A program made the position numbers and the translations under genes. The notes beneath the pieces were generated by a model. It saw only the letters and a list, made by a program, of their open reading frames with translations, had not been told where the DNA came from and searched no databases. Positions 1-9,903 of a stretch of DNA of 64,000 nucleotides are shown here, in pieces (the first letter of the stretch is position 1; each line of letters starts with the position of its first letter). This DNA is from Betaproteobacteria bacterium (GTDB taxonomy: Bacteria > Pseudomonadota > Gammaproteobacteria > Burkholderiales > Casimicrobiaceae): contig READ01000012.1 of the NCBI GenBank assembly GCA_004293675.1, forward strand, positions 1 to 64,000, read 5' to 3'.

Positions 1-642
1 GACCGATACATTGAACTTCTTTTGCCGTCATGGTTCGACAAGCTCACCACGAACGGCGAATGCCGCTCGCCAATTGCTTAGTGACAGGTTCAAGCAGACG
101 TCAACGGCGCTCACAAAACCCGTGACCCGCCGCTATTTACAAAAACCATTGGGAGGAAGAACGTACGTCCACCACCGTCCCGTTCGTGGTGAGCTTGTCG
201 AACCATGAATGGCATTAGAGCAAGAGCGCGCATTTGAAGCTCAGACCGAGACATCGAACTTCTTTTGCCGTCATGGTTCGACAAGCTCACCACGAACGGA
301 GAATAGCGCTCGACAATGGCTTAGAGAGGGCCTCAAGCAGAGGTCAACGGCGGTCACAAAACCTTCACCCGCTGCTATTTACAAGAACCATTGGGATGAA
401 GAACGTACGTCCACCACTGTCCCGTTCGTGGTGAGCCTGTCGAACCATGAACGGCAATAGAGCAAGAGCGCATCCGAACCTCAGACCGATACATTGAACT
501 TCTTTTGCCGTCATGGTTCGACGGGCTCACCACGAACGGAGGCGAACTCACCACGAACGGAGAGGCAGGTTGATATAGGTTAACGATAGTCACGAAACGC
601 GTCACCTCCGCTAGTATTTTCAAACACCAACAGGAGGAACGT
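1..642. repeat. Tandem 240-243 bp repeat, about 2.6 copies, built from the leader of the downstream Bug gene
   Basis: Copies begin at 1, 244 and 484, each with GACCGA followed by GAACTTCTTTTGCCGTCATG. Each unit carries two inverted modules of the TTCGACAAGCTCACCACGAA type (for example 34-53 and 183-202). Each full unit also holds a segment (121-176 and 363-417) that aligns with the true leader and first codons of the next gene (about 600-657). In these segments the position of the start codon reads ACG (165-167 and 407-409) instead of ATG (643-645). The third copy diverges into the functional leader. Short open frames through the repeat have no ribosome binding site of note and are not called as genes. 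Confidence 0.85.
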
Positions 643-1638
643 ATGTCTACCACCACCCAGCGCATCGCTCGTGCGCTCACTGCCGTTGCCGCGCTCTCAA
701 TGCTCTCGCTTGGCGCCGCCCACGCACAAACTGCCGCGACTTACCCCAATAAGCCCGTTAAGGTTGTCGTCGGCTTCTCTGCAGGCGGCGGCTTGGACGT
801 ATTGGCCCGCATCGTCGCGCAACGTATGTCCGAGCAAACGGGGCAGCAATTCGTTGTCGAAAACAGACCCGGCGCGGGTAGCAATATCGCCGGTGACATG
901 GTCGCGAAAAGCGCGGCCGATGGCTACACATTGCTTCACACCAATGCTGCGTTGATGAGCATCAATCCGGCGATGTACACCAAGATGCCTTTTTCGCCGA
1001 TGAAAGAATTAGCACCCCTGTCGCAGCTCGTGCGATTGCCGCTGGTTGTCACGGTTCGCAATGAATTGCCGATCAAAAATCTGGCCGAGCTTCGCGATTA
1101 CGCCCGCGCCAATCCCGGCAAACTTAATATGGGTTCGGGTGGCAATGGCGGATCGCCACATCTGGCGCTTGAGCTTTTCAAAAGCCAAAATAAACTCAAT
1201 ATCGTTCATGTGCCTTACAAAGGCAGTGCCGACGCGCTCAAAGACATGCTCGGTGGCAGCGTTGATCTGATGATCGATGCGATTAGCGTGAGCGCCGCGC
1301 AGGTGAAGGCGGGCAAGCTACGTGCTATCGCCATGGTGAGCGATGCGCGTTCGCCCGCCATGCCCGATGTTTCAACGAGTATTGAACAAGGGTTCCCCGA
1401 GTATCAACTCATGGGTTGGCAAGGCTGGGTTGTACCCACCGGCACCCCGAAAGACATCGTCGCCAAACTCAGCAGCGAACTTCAAAAAGCCGTGCGCGAT
1501 CCCGCAACCAACAAGCGGATTGAAGAGGCGGGATACTTTGTTGTAGGCGGTAGCGCCGAAGAGTTCGACGCGTTACTCAAACGCGATGCAGTGCGCTACG
1601 CCGAGCTGGTGAGAATTAGCGGCGCGAAGATAGATTGA
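643..1638 (+). CDS. Bug/TctC-family periplasmic solute-binding receptor
   Basis: This is a 331-residue tripartite tricarboxylate transporter (TTT) receptor-like protein that should bind a carboxylated solute in the periplasm. A signal peptide covers residues 1 to about 29 and ends AAHAQ. It is followed by the family's first strand and loop, YPNKPVKVVVGFSAGGGLD, and by the later VPYKG motif. Length is normal for Bug proteins (about 320-330). The ATG is preceded by AGGAGG at 632-637, which fixes the start. No TctA or TctB membrane genes are nearby, so it is an orphan receptor, as is common in Burkholderiales. The ligand cannot be read from sequence. The upstream DNA is a tandem array of degenerate copies of its own leader. 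Confidence 0.9.
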   Translation: MSTTTQRIARALTAVAALSMLSLGAAHAQTAATYPNKPVKVVVGFSAGGGLDVLARIVAQRMSEQTGQQFVVENRPGAGSNIAGDMVAKSAADGYTLLHTNAALMSINPAMYTKMPFSPMKELAPLSQLVRLPLVVTVRNELPIKNLAELRDYARANPGKLNMGSGGNGGSPHLALELFKSQNKLNIVHVPYKGSADALKDMLGGSVDLMIDAISVSAAQVKAGKLRAIAMVSDARSPAMPDVSTSIEQGFPEYQLMGWQGWVVPTGTPKDIVAKLSSELQKAVRDPATNKRIEEAGYFVVGGSAEEFDALLKRDAVRYAELVRISGAKID

Positions 1639-1650
1639 ACGAGTTAGGCT

Positions 1651-1717
1651 GTAGGCGCGGACTTGGCCGCGCAACTTTGGCAACAGCAGGTAGGCTGGAT
1701 TTATTAACCCAGCCTAC
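1651..1717. terminator. Two adjacent hairpins between convergent genes
   Basis: GCGCGG (1655-1660) pairs with CCGCGC (1667-1672), and GTAGGCTGG (1690-1698) pairs with CCAGCCTAC (1709-1717). They lie between the stop of the Bug gene and the stop of the minus-strand dioxygenase gene, so they may end transcription from either side. There is no clear T tract. The second hairpin resembles the palindrome at 8984-9058, so it may be a dispersed repeat. Confidence 0.5.
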
Positions 1718-1721
1718 GCAA

Positions 1722-2357
1722 CTAGTCGGAACGGCGGTAAAGGTAGTGCAGCACCCGACGCCGGGACGCACCGGAAGCTTTGCTGGACGTATGCACGAGC
1801 AGCGGAGATAGCAACCAAGCATCCCCCGGTCTCGCAGTTTGAACCTGTGCCTCCAAGTTCGCGATGCGCTTCAAGACTTCGCCTGCCGGGATGACTCCGT
1901 TTCTATGCGAACTCGGGTACACCCGGAGCGGTCCATCAGATAAGCCACACTCGTCTAGATGAACTCTGAGCGCAAGGTGGCGGACCAGTGAGGCCGAGTC
2001 TCCCAGCCCCAACCGGATGCCCTCGCGCTTCAATGCACCCATCTGTCCATGATTAACAGGGATTTGCAAGTCTTGATGCGGCGGCACCAACCAATTGACC
2101 AACGCTGATTTTTCGAACAAGGTGCATTGCACAGCTTCCATGCCGATCAGATCAGGCACGCGGTTCGCGAGTCGACGTCCCAAAGCTGCACACCATGGTG
2201 TTGAGAGCATTGCTCTGTTTCCCGGGGCGCTCGACGAGCTTCGCGTGAGTCGACGCAGTGCAGTCAGCTCGCTCGATCGAAGCAAACGAGGGAACTGACA
2301 CGAGCCCGTGTCAGACAACTCGGAGCGATCCGCTTCGTTCACCGGCTCAAAGGTCAC
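1722..2357 (-). CDS. Phytanoyl-CoA dioxygenase (PhyH)-like protein
   Basis: This 211-residue protein resembles the Fe(II)/2-oxoglutarate-dependent PhyH superfamily. Visible motifs are an H-x-D iron site in PPHQDLQIP (near residue 120), a distal histidine in LLVHTSSKA, and a following arginine-rich strand (SRRRVLHYLYRR) fitting the 2-oxoglutarate contact. The substrate is unknown; the family hydroxylates acyl chains and many small molecules. It starts with GTG only 4 bases after the stop of the large oxidoreductase gene, so the two are probably co-transcribed. The sequence gives no direct functional link between them. The assignment rests on motif pattern only. Confidence 0.7.
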   Translation of the reverse strand: MTFEPVNEADRSELSDTGSCQFPRLLRSSELTALRRLTRSSSSAPGNRAMLSTPWCAALGRRLANRVPDLIGMEAVQCTLFEKSALVNWLVPPHQDLQIPVNHGQMGALKREGIRLGLGDSASLVRHLALRVHLDECGLSDGPLRVYPSSHRNGVIPAGEVLKRIANLEAQVQTARPGDAWLLSPLLVHTSSKASGASRRRVLHYLYRRSD

Positions 2358-2360
2358 TCG

Positions 2361-5300
2361 TTAAACCAAAACCCGCTCAATCCCACCATTATTCGCCCGC
2401 TCCACATACTCCGGCAGCCATTTATCACCCAACACATGTTTGGCGATTTCGACCACGATGTAATCGGCTTTGGTGTCGCTGTCGTTGTCGTAGCGTGATA
2501 GGCCTTGTAAGCACGATGGGCAACTGGTCAGAATTTTGACCTTGCTTTCGAATGCCTCATCAGCGCCCGATGCCGATTTCACGGGGATGGCTCGCAGGGC
2601 GTCGGCGCCCTTGCGCATTTCCTCTTCTTTGCGGAATCGGACCTGTGTGGAAATGTCGGGGCGCGATACGGCCAAGGTGCCGGATTCACCGCAGCAACGC
2701 TCATTGAGCTCAACCTTCTGCCCCATCAATTCATTGACGACCTTCATCGGTTGATAAGTCTTCATCGGCGTGTGACAAGGGTCGTGATACATGTAGCGAG
2801 TGCCGGAAATTGCCCCGAGTTTCACGTCCTTTTCCATCAGGTATTCGTGAATATCAAGCAAGCGGCAGCCGGGAAAAATTTTCTCGAATTCGTATTTCTG
2901 CAATTGATCCATGCAGGTGCCGCAGCTCACGATCACCGTTTTGATGTCTAGGTAATTGAGCGTGTTGGCCATCCGGTGAAACAGCACGCGGTTATCTGTG
3001 ATGATTTCTTGGCCTTTGTCGTGATTGCCGGTGGCGGTTTGCGGATAACCGCAGCACAGGTATCCCGGCGGCAGCACCGTTTGCGCACCCACATGCCAAA
3101 GCATCGCCTGCGTTGCCAAACCTACTTGCGAGAACAAGCGCTCCGAGCCGCAACCGGGGAAATAAAACACCGCTTCTTGCTCATCCGCGCTGATCTTAGG
3201 GTTACGAATAATCGGGACAACTTTATCGTCTTCGATGTCGAGCAGTTTGCGAGCGGTTTGCTTAGGTAATCCACCGGGCATCGGTTTATTGATGAAGTGA
3301 ATCACCTGCGCTTTGATCGGCGGTTTGCCACCCGTGGTCGCTGGCGGCCGCTTCGTTTGCGATCCGATGAGTCCAAATCGCTTGGCTAAACCGTGTGCGA
3401 AACGCTGGGCTTTGTAGCCCGTGTTCATCACCGTGGCTTTGAGGAGATTGACTGTCGCAGGGTCTTTGGCGTTGAGTAACGTCATCGCCATTGCGGTGCC
3501 GGGATTGAATTTCTTTTTGCCTTCTTTCCGAAGCAAATTGCGCATCGCCATCGAAACGTTTCCGAAATCGATATCGACGGGACAAGGATTCACGCACTTG
3601 TGACACACCGTGCAATGGTCGGCCACATCAGCGAGCTCGTCCCAATGCCGCAGTGAAATCCCACGCCGCGTTTGCTCTTCGTACAAGAACGCTTCAACGA
3701 GCAAGCCAGTCGCAAGAATTTTGTTGCGTGGTGAATAGAGTAAGTTGGCGCGCGGCACGTGCGTGGCGCACACCGGTTTGCATTTGCCGCAGCGCAAGCA
3801 ATCTTTCACGCTGTCGGAAATCGCACCAATGTCGCTTTGCTCAAGGATCAGGGATTCGCTGCCAAGCAAGCCAAATGAAGGCGTATAGGCATAGCGCAAA
3901 TCACCGCCGGGCATCAGTTTGCCCGCATTGAATCGTCCTTCGGGATCTACCTTTTGCTTGTAGCGCTGAAACGGGCCGATCTCTTCATCGGTCAAAAATT
4001 CGAGCTTCGTAATGCCAATGCCGTGCTCGCCCGAAATCACGCCGTCGAGCGAACGCGCCAGCGCCATGATGCGCACCACAGCAGCATTGGCCGATTGCAG
4101 CATCTCGTAGTTGTCACTGTTAACCGGAATATTTGTGTGTACATTGCCGTCGCCCGCGTGCATGTGCAGCGCGACCCAAACCCGCCCGCGAAGGATCTCT
4201 TTATGAATGGCGATGAAACGTTCGACGATCGGCTTTAATGCCTCGCCCGCGAAGATGCTCTCAAGCGGCGCTTTGAGTTCGGCCTTCCACGACACGCGAA
4301 TTTCATGCGATTGCAGCTTGCTGAACAAGCTCTCTCCCCCTGGGGGGGAGGGTTGGGGAGAGGGTGTTGGTAGAACAGAGTTGGTCGTTTTTGTAGACTC
4401 CCTCTCCCCTAGCCCCTCCCCCCCGGGGGGAGGGGAAACGCCGTCGAGCAAGCTTTGCCAGTTGGCTCGCACTGCTCCAATCAGCTCATTGGCACTGGCC
4501 ACTTTTTCCGCGAGCAATTCGGCCGAAACGCCAAATTCCTCGTAGCGATTTTGCGGCATGGTGCCTGCGAAAAATTTCGTCAGCGCGTCACACAATTCGA
4601 GCTTGTTTTTGATCGACAGCTCGATATTGATTTGATCAATCCCATCACAGTATTCGCCCATGCGAGGCAGTGGAATCACCACGTCCTCATTGAGTTTGAA
4701 AGCGTTGGTGTGCTTCGCAATCGCAACGGTTCGCGATCGATCTAACCAAAACTTTTTACGAGCTTCGCTGCCCACCGCAACGAAACCTTCTCCATTGCGC
4801 GAGTTACAAAGGCGAACAACTTCCGAGGTGGCTCTTGCAACTTCGTTTTCATCGTCGCCCACGATATCGCCAATGAGTACCATTTTGGGCCGACCGTGCC
4901 GCTTAGCTTTCGTGGCGTATCCCACCGCCTTCACATAGCGCTCGTCCATGTGCTCCAGACCGGAAAGCATCACCCGCGCATTGCCCGTTTTCGGCAGCGC
5001 CTCCAGATAATCCTTTATTTCAACAATCGAGGGCACGCTATCGCGAACTTGGCCAAAAAACTCCATACACACAGTTCGGGTGTGTGCTGGCATTTTGTGC
5101 AAGACCCACTTTGACCAAGTGATCAAGCCGTCACAGCCTTCTTTTTGAATACCCGGTAGACCGCTCAGGAATTTGTCTGTTACGTCTTTACCGAGTCCGA
5201 TTTTGCGGAACGATGGCCCCGGGATGATGAGGGTTTCTTCGCGCAGTGGACGACGCTTCTCGTCCATGTATTGCAAACGAAACGTTGCGTGATTCGCATC

Positions 5301-6440
5301 GTGAATCTTGCCCAGGTTGTGATCCATGCGAGTCACTTCGAGCCACTCGCCTTGCGGTGTGACCATGCGCCATGCAGCCAAATTATCGAGCGCAGTGCCC
5401 CACAAAACGGCTTTTTTTCCGCCTGCGTTCATCGCTACGTTGCCGCCAATGCAGCTCGCGTCCGCGCTGGTCGGGTCACACGCCCACACAAGCCCGGCGC
5501 GTTCGGCCGCTTCCATGCCGCGGCGCGTGACCACGCCCGCGTCGCATTCGATAACACCGTAAGGCTCGGTGTGACCGGGTAATACTTCAAAGCGAACGGG
5601 TGAAATCGTTTCTAACTTTTCGGTGTTGATGACCGCAGAATTTTTGGTCAGCGGAATCGCGCCGCCGGTGTAGCCCGTGCCGCCGCCGCGCGGGATGATG
5701 GTCAGTCCGACTTCGATACAACCTTTGACCAAGCCGATGACTTCTTCTTCGGTGTCGGGATGCAACACAACAAACGGATATTCAACGCGCCAATCGGTCG
5801 CGTCGGTCACGTGCGAAACGCGCGCTAAACCATCAAAGGTAATGTTGTCTTTGTGGGTGACTTTACCGAGCACCTTAGTGACGCGCTTACGTAAATCGTA
5901 GGTATCTCGGAACTGCTTCTCAAACGTGTCGACCGCGCGCTTTGCACGACCGAGCAACTCACCCACTTTTTCCTTGCGCGCTTCGCCGTCAGCATCAGCC
6001 ACGTCGACGTTGCGCCGCTTCTCGACTTCGCCCAGACGGTGTCGCAGTGCTTCGATCAGCATTGCGCGGCGCTTGGGGTTTTCGACTAAATCGTCTTGCA
6101 GGTAAGGATTGCGCTCAACGACCCAAATATCGCCCAGCACTTCAAATAGCATGCGGGCGCTGCGCCCCGTTTTGCGCTCACCACGAAGCGATTGCAAGAT
6201 GTCCCAAGCATCATCGCCTAACAAACGAATGACGATTTCCCGATCCGAAAAGCTCGTGTAGTTGTAGGGGATTTCTCTGATTCGAGCGCCGTCGCCACCT
6301 TCGGATGCTTCGCGTGCGGAATCGACGATGGCGGATTTTTGTGCGATCGTGCGCGGTGCGGGCGAGGTCGCGACTGCGGTCGCTGGCAACGCGCCAAATT
6401 GAAATAAATCGCGAAGGGTGCGGAGCGTGAAACGCTTCAT
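2361..6440 (-). CDS. Large FAD/4Fe-4S oxidoreductase with DUF3683, D-lactate dehydrogenase-like and CCG domains
   Basis: The 1359-residue chain reads in order as follows. A DUF3683-like N-terminal region (about 60-160) is followed by an FAD-binding type 4 domain with [14 protein letters not shown] near residue 250. A FAD-linked oxidase C-terminal domain follows, then two 4Fe-4S motifs, [11 protein letters not shown] (near 880) and [12 protein letters not shown] (near 943). Two CCG-type heterodisulfide reductase-like domains close the protein (PGCGSE near 1100, CCGYPQ, and CHTPMKTY with CCGESG near 1250). The arrangement is like a Dld/GlcD dehydrogenase fused to its GlcF-like Fe-S partner, so oxidation of a 2-hydroxyacid with electrons passed to quinone or cytochromes is a reasonable inference. 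Residues about 667-704 are a Pro/Gly-rich in-frame insertion made by a palindromic repeat. The PhyH-like gene follows 4 bases downstream. Confidence 0.9.
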   Translation of the reverse strand: MKRFTLRTLRDLFQFGALPATAVATSPAPRTIAQKSAIVDSAREASEGGDGARIREIPYNYTSFSDREIVIRLLGDDAWDILQSLRGERKTGRSARMLFEVLGDIWVVERNPYLQDDLVENPKRRAMLIEALRHRLGEVEKRRNVDVADADGEARKEKVGELLGRAKRAVDTFEKQFRDTYDLRKRVTKVLGKVTHKDNITFDGLARVSHVTDATDWRVEYPFVVLHPDTEEEVIGLVKGCIEVGLTIIPRGGGTGYTGGAIPLTKNSAVINTEKLETISPVRFEVLPGHTEPYGVIECDAGVVTRRGMEAAERAGLVWACDPTSADASCIGGNVAMNAGGKKAVLWGTALDNLAAWRMVTPQGEWLEVTRMDHNLGKIHDANHATFRLQYMDEKRRPLREETLIIPGPSFRKIGLGKDVTDKFLSGLPGIQKEGCDGLITWSKWVLHKMPAHTRTVCMEFFGQVRDSVPSIVEIKDYLEALPKTGNARVMLSGLEHMDERYVKAVGYATKAKRHGRPKMVLIGDIVGDDENEVARATSEVVRLCNSRNGEGFVAVGSEARKKFWLDRSRTVAIAKHTNAFKLNEDVVIPLPRMGEYCDGIDQINIELSIKNKLELCDALTKFFAGTMPQNRYEEFGVSAELLAEKVASANELIGAVRANWQSLLDGVSPPPGGEGLGERESTKTTNSVLPTPSPQPSPPGGESLFSKLQSHEIRVSWKAELKAPLESIFAGEALKPIVERFIAIHKEILRGRVWVALHMHAGDGNVHTNIPVNSDNYEMLQSANAAVVRIMALARSLDGVISGEHGIGITKLEFLTDEEIGPFQRYKQKVDPEGRFNAGKLMPGGDLRYAYTPSFGLLGSESLILEQSDIGAISDSVKDCLRCGKCKPVCATHVPRANLLYSPRNKILATGLLVEAFLYEEQTRRGISLRHWDELADVADHCTVCHKCVNPCPVDIDFGNVSMAMRNLLRKEGKKKFNPGTAMAMTLLNAKDPATVNLLKATVMNTGYKAQRFAHGLAKRFGLIGSQTKRPPATTGGKPPIKAQVIHFINKPMPGGLPKQTARKLLDIEDDKVVPIIRNPKISADEQEAVFYFPGCGSERLFSQVGLATQAMLWHVGAQTVLPPGYLCCGYPQTATGNHDKGQEIITDNRVLFHRMANTLNYLDIKTVIVSCGTCMDQLQKYEFEKIFPGCRLLDIHEYLMEKDVKLGAISGTRYMYHDPCHTPMKTYQPMKVVNELMGQKVELNERCCGESGTLAVSRPDISTQVRFRKEEEMRKGADALRAIPVKSASGADEAFESKVKILTSCPSCLQGLSRYDNDSDTKADYIVVEIAKHVLGDKWLPEYVERANNGGIERVLV
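4331..4435. repeat. Two-armed GC-rich palindromic repeat inserted in frame in the oxidoreductase gene
   Basis: The left arm (4331-4365) and right arm (4399-4435) are C-run/G-run palindromes containing CTCTCCCCC, GGGGGGAGGG and their complements, with about 33 bases between the arms. In the minus-strand reading frame it encodes [11 protein letters not shown] ... [11 protein letters not shown], foreign to the surrounding domain. Related elements occur at 38461-38566 and 59586-59696, both outside genes. Confidence 0.85.
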
Positions 6441-6670
6441 GGGGTGCTACAAGCCGCGCGGTGAAAGCGCGAAGTCCGTGGAACCAAAGTATATCGCGGT
6501 GCAGCAACCGCGCGAACCCGCGACGGCTCGCGATTTGGCCCTGATTCAGTCACGGTTTTTATGTAGCATTCATTCCTTCCCCAATCTCGGTAGCGCACGC
6601 TGATTTCATCGCCACCCCGGCACAGGCCGCGGACTACGCTCACTAGCCAATCACGGTGGTTAGGGCGTGG

Positions 6671-6690
6671 ATACCGGCGTTCGCCGGTAT
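6671..6690. repeat. ATACCGGCG palindrome (dispersed intergenic repeat)
   Basis: A perfect 9-bp inverted repeat, ATACCGGCG and CGCCGGTAT, separated by TT and followed by GACGA. A sister copy is at 22025-22044. It lies in the 297-bp divergent gap (6441-6737) between the oxidoreductase and decarboxylase genes, which otherwise shows nothing I can name and must hold both promoters. Confidence 0.75.
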
Positions 6691-6737
6691 GACGAATGCT
6701 CGATGTGCACCGTACATTTACCAATCAAAGGCGCCCC

Positions 6738-8981
6738 ATGAAATTTCGCTTCCCCGTTGTCATCATTGATGAAGATTGGCGTTCTGAGTCCTCGTCCGGT
6801 CTGGGCATCCGCGCTCTAGCCAAGGCTATTGAAGACCAGGGTGTTGAGGTCGTGGGCGGCTTTACCTACGTCGATGTGGGCATGGTGGCCAATCAATCAG
6901 CGCGGGCCTCAGCCTTCATCGTGTCCATTGATGACGAAGAAGTGAGCGAAGACGGCGCAAAAAGCCAAGCGGTTGAAGACCTGCGAAAGTTCATCACCGC
7001 AACGCGCCATCGCAATGCGGATGTGCCGATTTTCTTGTTTGGCGAAACGCGTACCTCGCAGCATTTGCCCAATGACATTTTGAAAGAGCTGCATGGCTTC
7101 ATTCATATGTTTGAGGACACGCCCGAATTCGTCGCGCGAAACATTTTGCGTGAAGCCAAAAAGTACCTGGATGCGCTTGCGCCGCCGTTTTTCAAAGAGC
7201 TCGTTGAATACGCTCGCGATGGCTCGTACTCATGGCACTGCCCTGGGCATTCGGGCGGCGTGGCGTTTCTAAAAAGCCCCGTCGGGCAAATGTTTCATCA
7301 GTTTTTCGGTGAAAACATGCTCCGCGCCGACGTGTGCAATTCGGTCGATGAGCTCGGTCAATTGCTTGATCACACGGGGCCGGTGGCGGCGTCTGAGCGA
7401 AATGCTGCGCGCATTTTCGGGGCCGATCATTTGTTTTTTGTGACCAACGGCACCAGTACGTCAAACAAAGTCGTGTGGCATGCCAACGTGGCGCGCGATG
7501 ACATTGTGCTCGTTGATCGAAACTGCCACAAAAGCATCCTGCACGCGATCATGATGACCGGAACGGTGCCGATTTTCATGCGCCCCACGCGAAATCATTA
7601 CGGCATCATTGGCCCGATCCCAAAGAGTGAGTTTTCACGCGAATCGATCCAGAAAAAGATCAACGCGCATCCGCTGGTCAAAGATAAGAAGGCCAAGCCT
7701 CGCGTCATGACCATCACGCAAAGCACCTACGACGGCGTGCTCTACAACGTTGAAACGATCAAAAAGGAATTGCAAGGCTACGTTGAGAACTTGCATTTCG
7801 ACGAAGCTTGGTTGCCCCATGCCGCGTTTCATCCGCTGTATCAAGACATGCACGCCATCGGTCCCGGCCGTAAGCCGTGCAAAGACTCGATGGTGTTCGC
7901 CACGCAAAGCACGCATAAGCTGCTCGCTGGCTTGTCGCAAGCCTCACAAATTTTGGTGCAAGACGCTGAGAATCTGAAGCTCGATTTCACGCGCTTCAAC
8001 GAGGCGTATTTGATGCACACATCAACATCGCCGCAGTACGCGATCATCGCCAGTTGCGACGTGGCCGCCGCGATGATGGAGCAGCCCGGCGGCGGCGCGC
8101 TGGTTGAAGAGAGTATTTCCGAAGCGCTCGATTTCCGTCGTGCCATGGCGAAGGTCGACAAAGAGTTCGGCAAGGATTGGTGGTTCACCACCTGGGGCCC
8201 GAGCAAGTTCGCGCACGAGGGTGCGGGCAAGCGCGAGGATTGGTTCCTCAAACCCACCGACAAATGGCACGGTTTCGGCAAGATCGAAGCCGGCTTCAAC
8301 ATGCTCGACCCGATCAAGGCAACGATTGTCACGCCGGGCCTCGATATCAACGGCAAGTTCTCCGCGCAAGGGATCCCGGCGACCATCGTCACCAAGTACC
8401 TGGCCGAACACGGCGTGATCGTTGAGAAAACGGGGCTCTATTCGTTCTTTGTGATGTTCACGATTGGTATCACCAAGGGCCGCTGGAATTCGCTCGTGAC
8501 TGAGCTCCAGCAATTCAAAATGGATTACGACCAAAATCAACCGCTGTGGCGCGTGATGCCTGAGTTTGTGCAATCACACCCGCAATATGAGAAAGTCGGA
8601 CTGCGCGATCTTGCACAAAAAATTCACGAGGCTTACCGCAAATACGACGTTGCCAAAGTAACCACGGAGATGTATCTGTCACCGATGGAACCAGCGATGA
8701 AGCCCAGCGATGCGTTTGAACACCTAGCGCACCGCAAAGTCGATCGCGTGTTGATCGACGAGCTCGAAGGCCGCATCACCGCCATGCTCGTCACGCCGTA
8801 TCCACCGGGCATTCCGCTCCTCATTCCCGGCGAACGGTTCAACAAAACCATCGTTCAGTATTTGAAGTTTGCGCAGGAATTCAACTCGCTGCTGCCGGGT
8901 TTTGATACTGATGTGCACGGATTGGTGATGGAGAAGCACAAGGGGGAGGAGCGGTATTTTGTGGATTGTGTGAAGGTTTAG
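6738..8981 (+). CDS. Orn/Lys/Arg decarboxylase (PLP-dependent, fold type I)
   Basis: This 747-residue protein is the size of the inducible acid-stress basic amino acid decarboxylases (AdiA, CadA, SpeF family). It has an N-terminal response-regulator-like wing domain (about 1-130), a PLP-binding core with the Schiff-base lysine in FATQSTHKLLAGLSQAS, the HCPGHSGG motif, and a C-terminal domain ending YFVDCVKV. The reaction is decarboxylation of lysine, arginine or ornithine to the matching amine with proton consumption. I cannot choose the substrate by eye. The start is set at the ATG opening KFRFPVVIIDED; an upstream in-frame ATG at 6696 would add 14 unrelated residues. No adjacent antiporter gene is present, so an acid-resistance pair is not visible here. 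Confidence 0.92.
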   Translation: MKFRFPVVIIDEDWRSESSSGLGIRALAKAIEDQGVEVVGGFTYVDVGMVANQSARASAFIVSIDDEEVSEDGAKSQAVEDLRKFITATRHRNADVPIFLFGETRTSQHLPNDILKELHGFIHMFEDTPEFVARNILREAKKYLDALAPPFFKELVEYARDGSYSWHCPGHSGGVAFLKSPVGQMFHQFFGENMLRADVCNSVDELGQLLDHTGPVAASERNAARIFGADHLFFVTNGTSTSNKVVWHANVARDDIVLVDRNCHKSILHAIMMTGTVPIFMRPTRNHYGIIGPIPKSEFSRESIQKKINAHPLVKDKKAKPRVMTITQSTYDGVLYNVETIKKELQGYVENLHFDEAWLPHAAFHPLYQDMHAIGPGRKPCKDSMVFATQSTHKLLAGLSQASQILVQDAENLKLDFTRFNEAYLMHTSTSPQYAIIASCDVAAAMMEQPGGGALVEESISEALDFRRAMAKVDKEFGKDWWFTTWGPSKFAHEGAGKREDWFLKPTDKWHGFGKIEAGFNMLDPIKATIVTPGLDINGKFSAQGIPATIVTKYLAEHGVIVEKTGLYSFFVMFTIGITKGRWNSLVTELQQFKMDYDQNQPLWRVMPEFVQSHPQYEKVGLRDLAQKIHEAYRKYDVAKVTTEMYLSPMEPAMKPSDAFEHLAHRKVDRVLIDELEGRITAMLVTPYPPGIPLLIPGERFNKTIVQYLKFAQEFNSLLPGFDTDVHGLVMEKHKGEERYFVDCVKV

Positions 8982-8983
8982 TG

Positions 8984-9058
8984 GCGTAGGCCGGGTTGAT
9001 AAACCCAGCATTGCTGGCGCGCGTGGAATGCACGCTGGGATTGTCATCCCAGCCTACC
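8984..9058. repeat. Nested palindrome, possible terminator
   Basis: The outer arms GTAGGC and GCCTAC enclose smaller hairpins: GGGTT-GATAA-ACCC, and CTGGGAT (9035-9041) with ATCCCAG (9046-9052). It follows the decarboxylase stop directly, so it may end that transcript. Its GTAGGCTGG theme recurs at 1690-1717. Confidence 0.6.
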
Positions 9059-9108
9059 GTCGTCGGACACAGTCTCTAGTCGTGCCGCCACTGAGCGCTC
9101 TTTCTTGT

Positions 9109-9176
9109 CGTTCGCCCTGAGCTTGTCGAAGGGTTGGCGGTACTTGACCCAGGCTTCGACAAGCTCAGCCCGAACG
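9109..9176. repeat. Inverted pair of 22-bp CGTTCGGGCTGAGCTTGTCGAA-type modules
   Basis: The left arm at 9109-9130 and right arm at 9155-9176 are near-perfect inverted copies (two mismatches), with 24 bases between them. The module is related to the TTCGTGGTGAGCTTGTCGAA modules at 1-540, 9685-9894 and 47199-47229. Confidence 0.8.
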
Positions 9177-9233
9177 GCGTGGATGTGAGGACGTGTTCGA
9201 ACCGTACTACTCCCCCCCGCCTATCATTCGGCC

Positions 9234-9668
9234 ATGTTCTATCTGCGCATCCTCTCCCAATCGATCGGCCTCGGCTTTCGTCGCGTGCTGACGTCGAAGG
9301 CGTCAATCGTTGGCTTACTCTTGCCACTCACGTTGTTTCTACTGGCCCGATTCGCGTTTCCACCCAACCCCGATGATGCGCGCTATGGCAATGCCTTTGA
9401 GCGAAAGTTTGCGGCCAACTGCGCGATAGATATTCGCTCGGCGCACGTGCAAACCGTTGCGGCGGATCGTGACGTGGCGTTTCGCAGTGTGACGGATGAA
9501 ACTTGCTTCTGCACGACGAAAGCGGTGTTTACGAAGCTTTCTTGGACGGAGCTGGGGCAGGTCAATTCGCTGGCCAATATTGATGCTTCTGTGGCGGCGA
9601 AGGTTGTTGCAGAGAAGGTGGCTTGCTCGGGGGCTTTGAATGTGTTTTTGGGGCGGGCGGTCAAGTGA
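9234..9668 (+). CDS. Hypothetical membrane-anchored protein
   Basis: A 144-residue protein I do not recognise. One hydrophobic segment near residues 24-41 (SIVGLLLPLTLFLLARFAF) follows a short basic N-terminus, so the rest is probably periplasmic. The C-terminal part holds three cysteines, two of them in CFC. The gene sits between two repeat clusters: inverted modules end 58 bases upstream and a 42-bp tandem array starts 17 bases downstream. No ribosome binding site is strong. Codon usage looks like that of neighbours, and I see no homology cue. It could be a rapidly evolving lineage-specific gene. Confidence 0.5.
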   Translation: MFYLRILSQSIGLGFRRVLTSKASIVGLLLPLTLFLLARFAFPPNPDDARYGNAFERKFAANCAIDIRSAHVQTVAADRDVAFRSVTDETCFCTTKAVFTKLSWTELGQVNSLANIDASVAAKVVAEKVACSGALNVFLGRAVK

Positions 9669-9684
9669 TGGTTGTTCTTCTTTT

Positions 9685-9894
9685 GCGTTCATGGTTCGAC
9701 GAGCTCACCACGAACGGTTCTGATGAGCGTTCATGGTTCGACGAGCTCGCCACGAACGGTTGTGATGTGCGTTCATGGTTCGACGAGCTCACCACGAACG
9801 GTTGTGATGTGCGTTCATGGTTCGACGAGCTCACCACGAACGGTTGTGATGGGCCTTCATGGTTCGACGAGCTCATCACGAACGGTTCGGCTAC
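9685..9894. repeat. Five tandem 42-bp repeats
   Basis: Units begin at 9685, 9727, 9769, 9811 and 9853, each GCGTTCATGGTTCGACGAGC followed by TCACCACGAACGGTTGTGATGT with a few changes. Because 42 is a multiple of 3, open frames run through it on both strands, but these are side effects of the repeat. The array ends 9 bases before the glutaminase start, so it occupies the whole leader of that gene. Confidence 0.95.
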
Positions 9895-9903
9895 GATTTG
9901 TCT

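Noticed and set aside
11-680. Several open frames of 60-100 residues on both strands in the first 680 bases
   Set aside because: They are read-through of the tandem repeat, with no ribosome binding site and low-complexity repeated translation.
9685-9894. Possible CRISPR array
   Set aside because: The units are directly joined 42-bp copies without unique spacers, and no cas genes are present.
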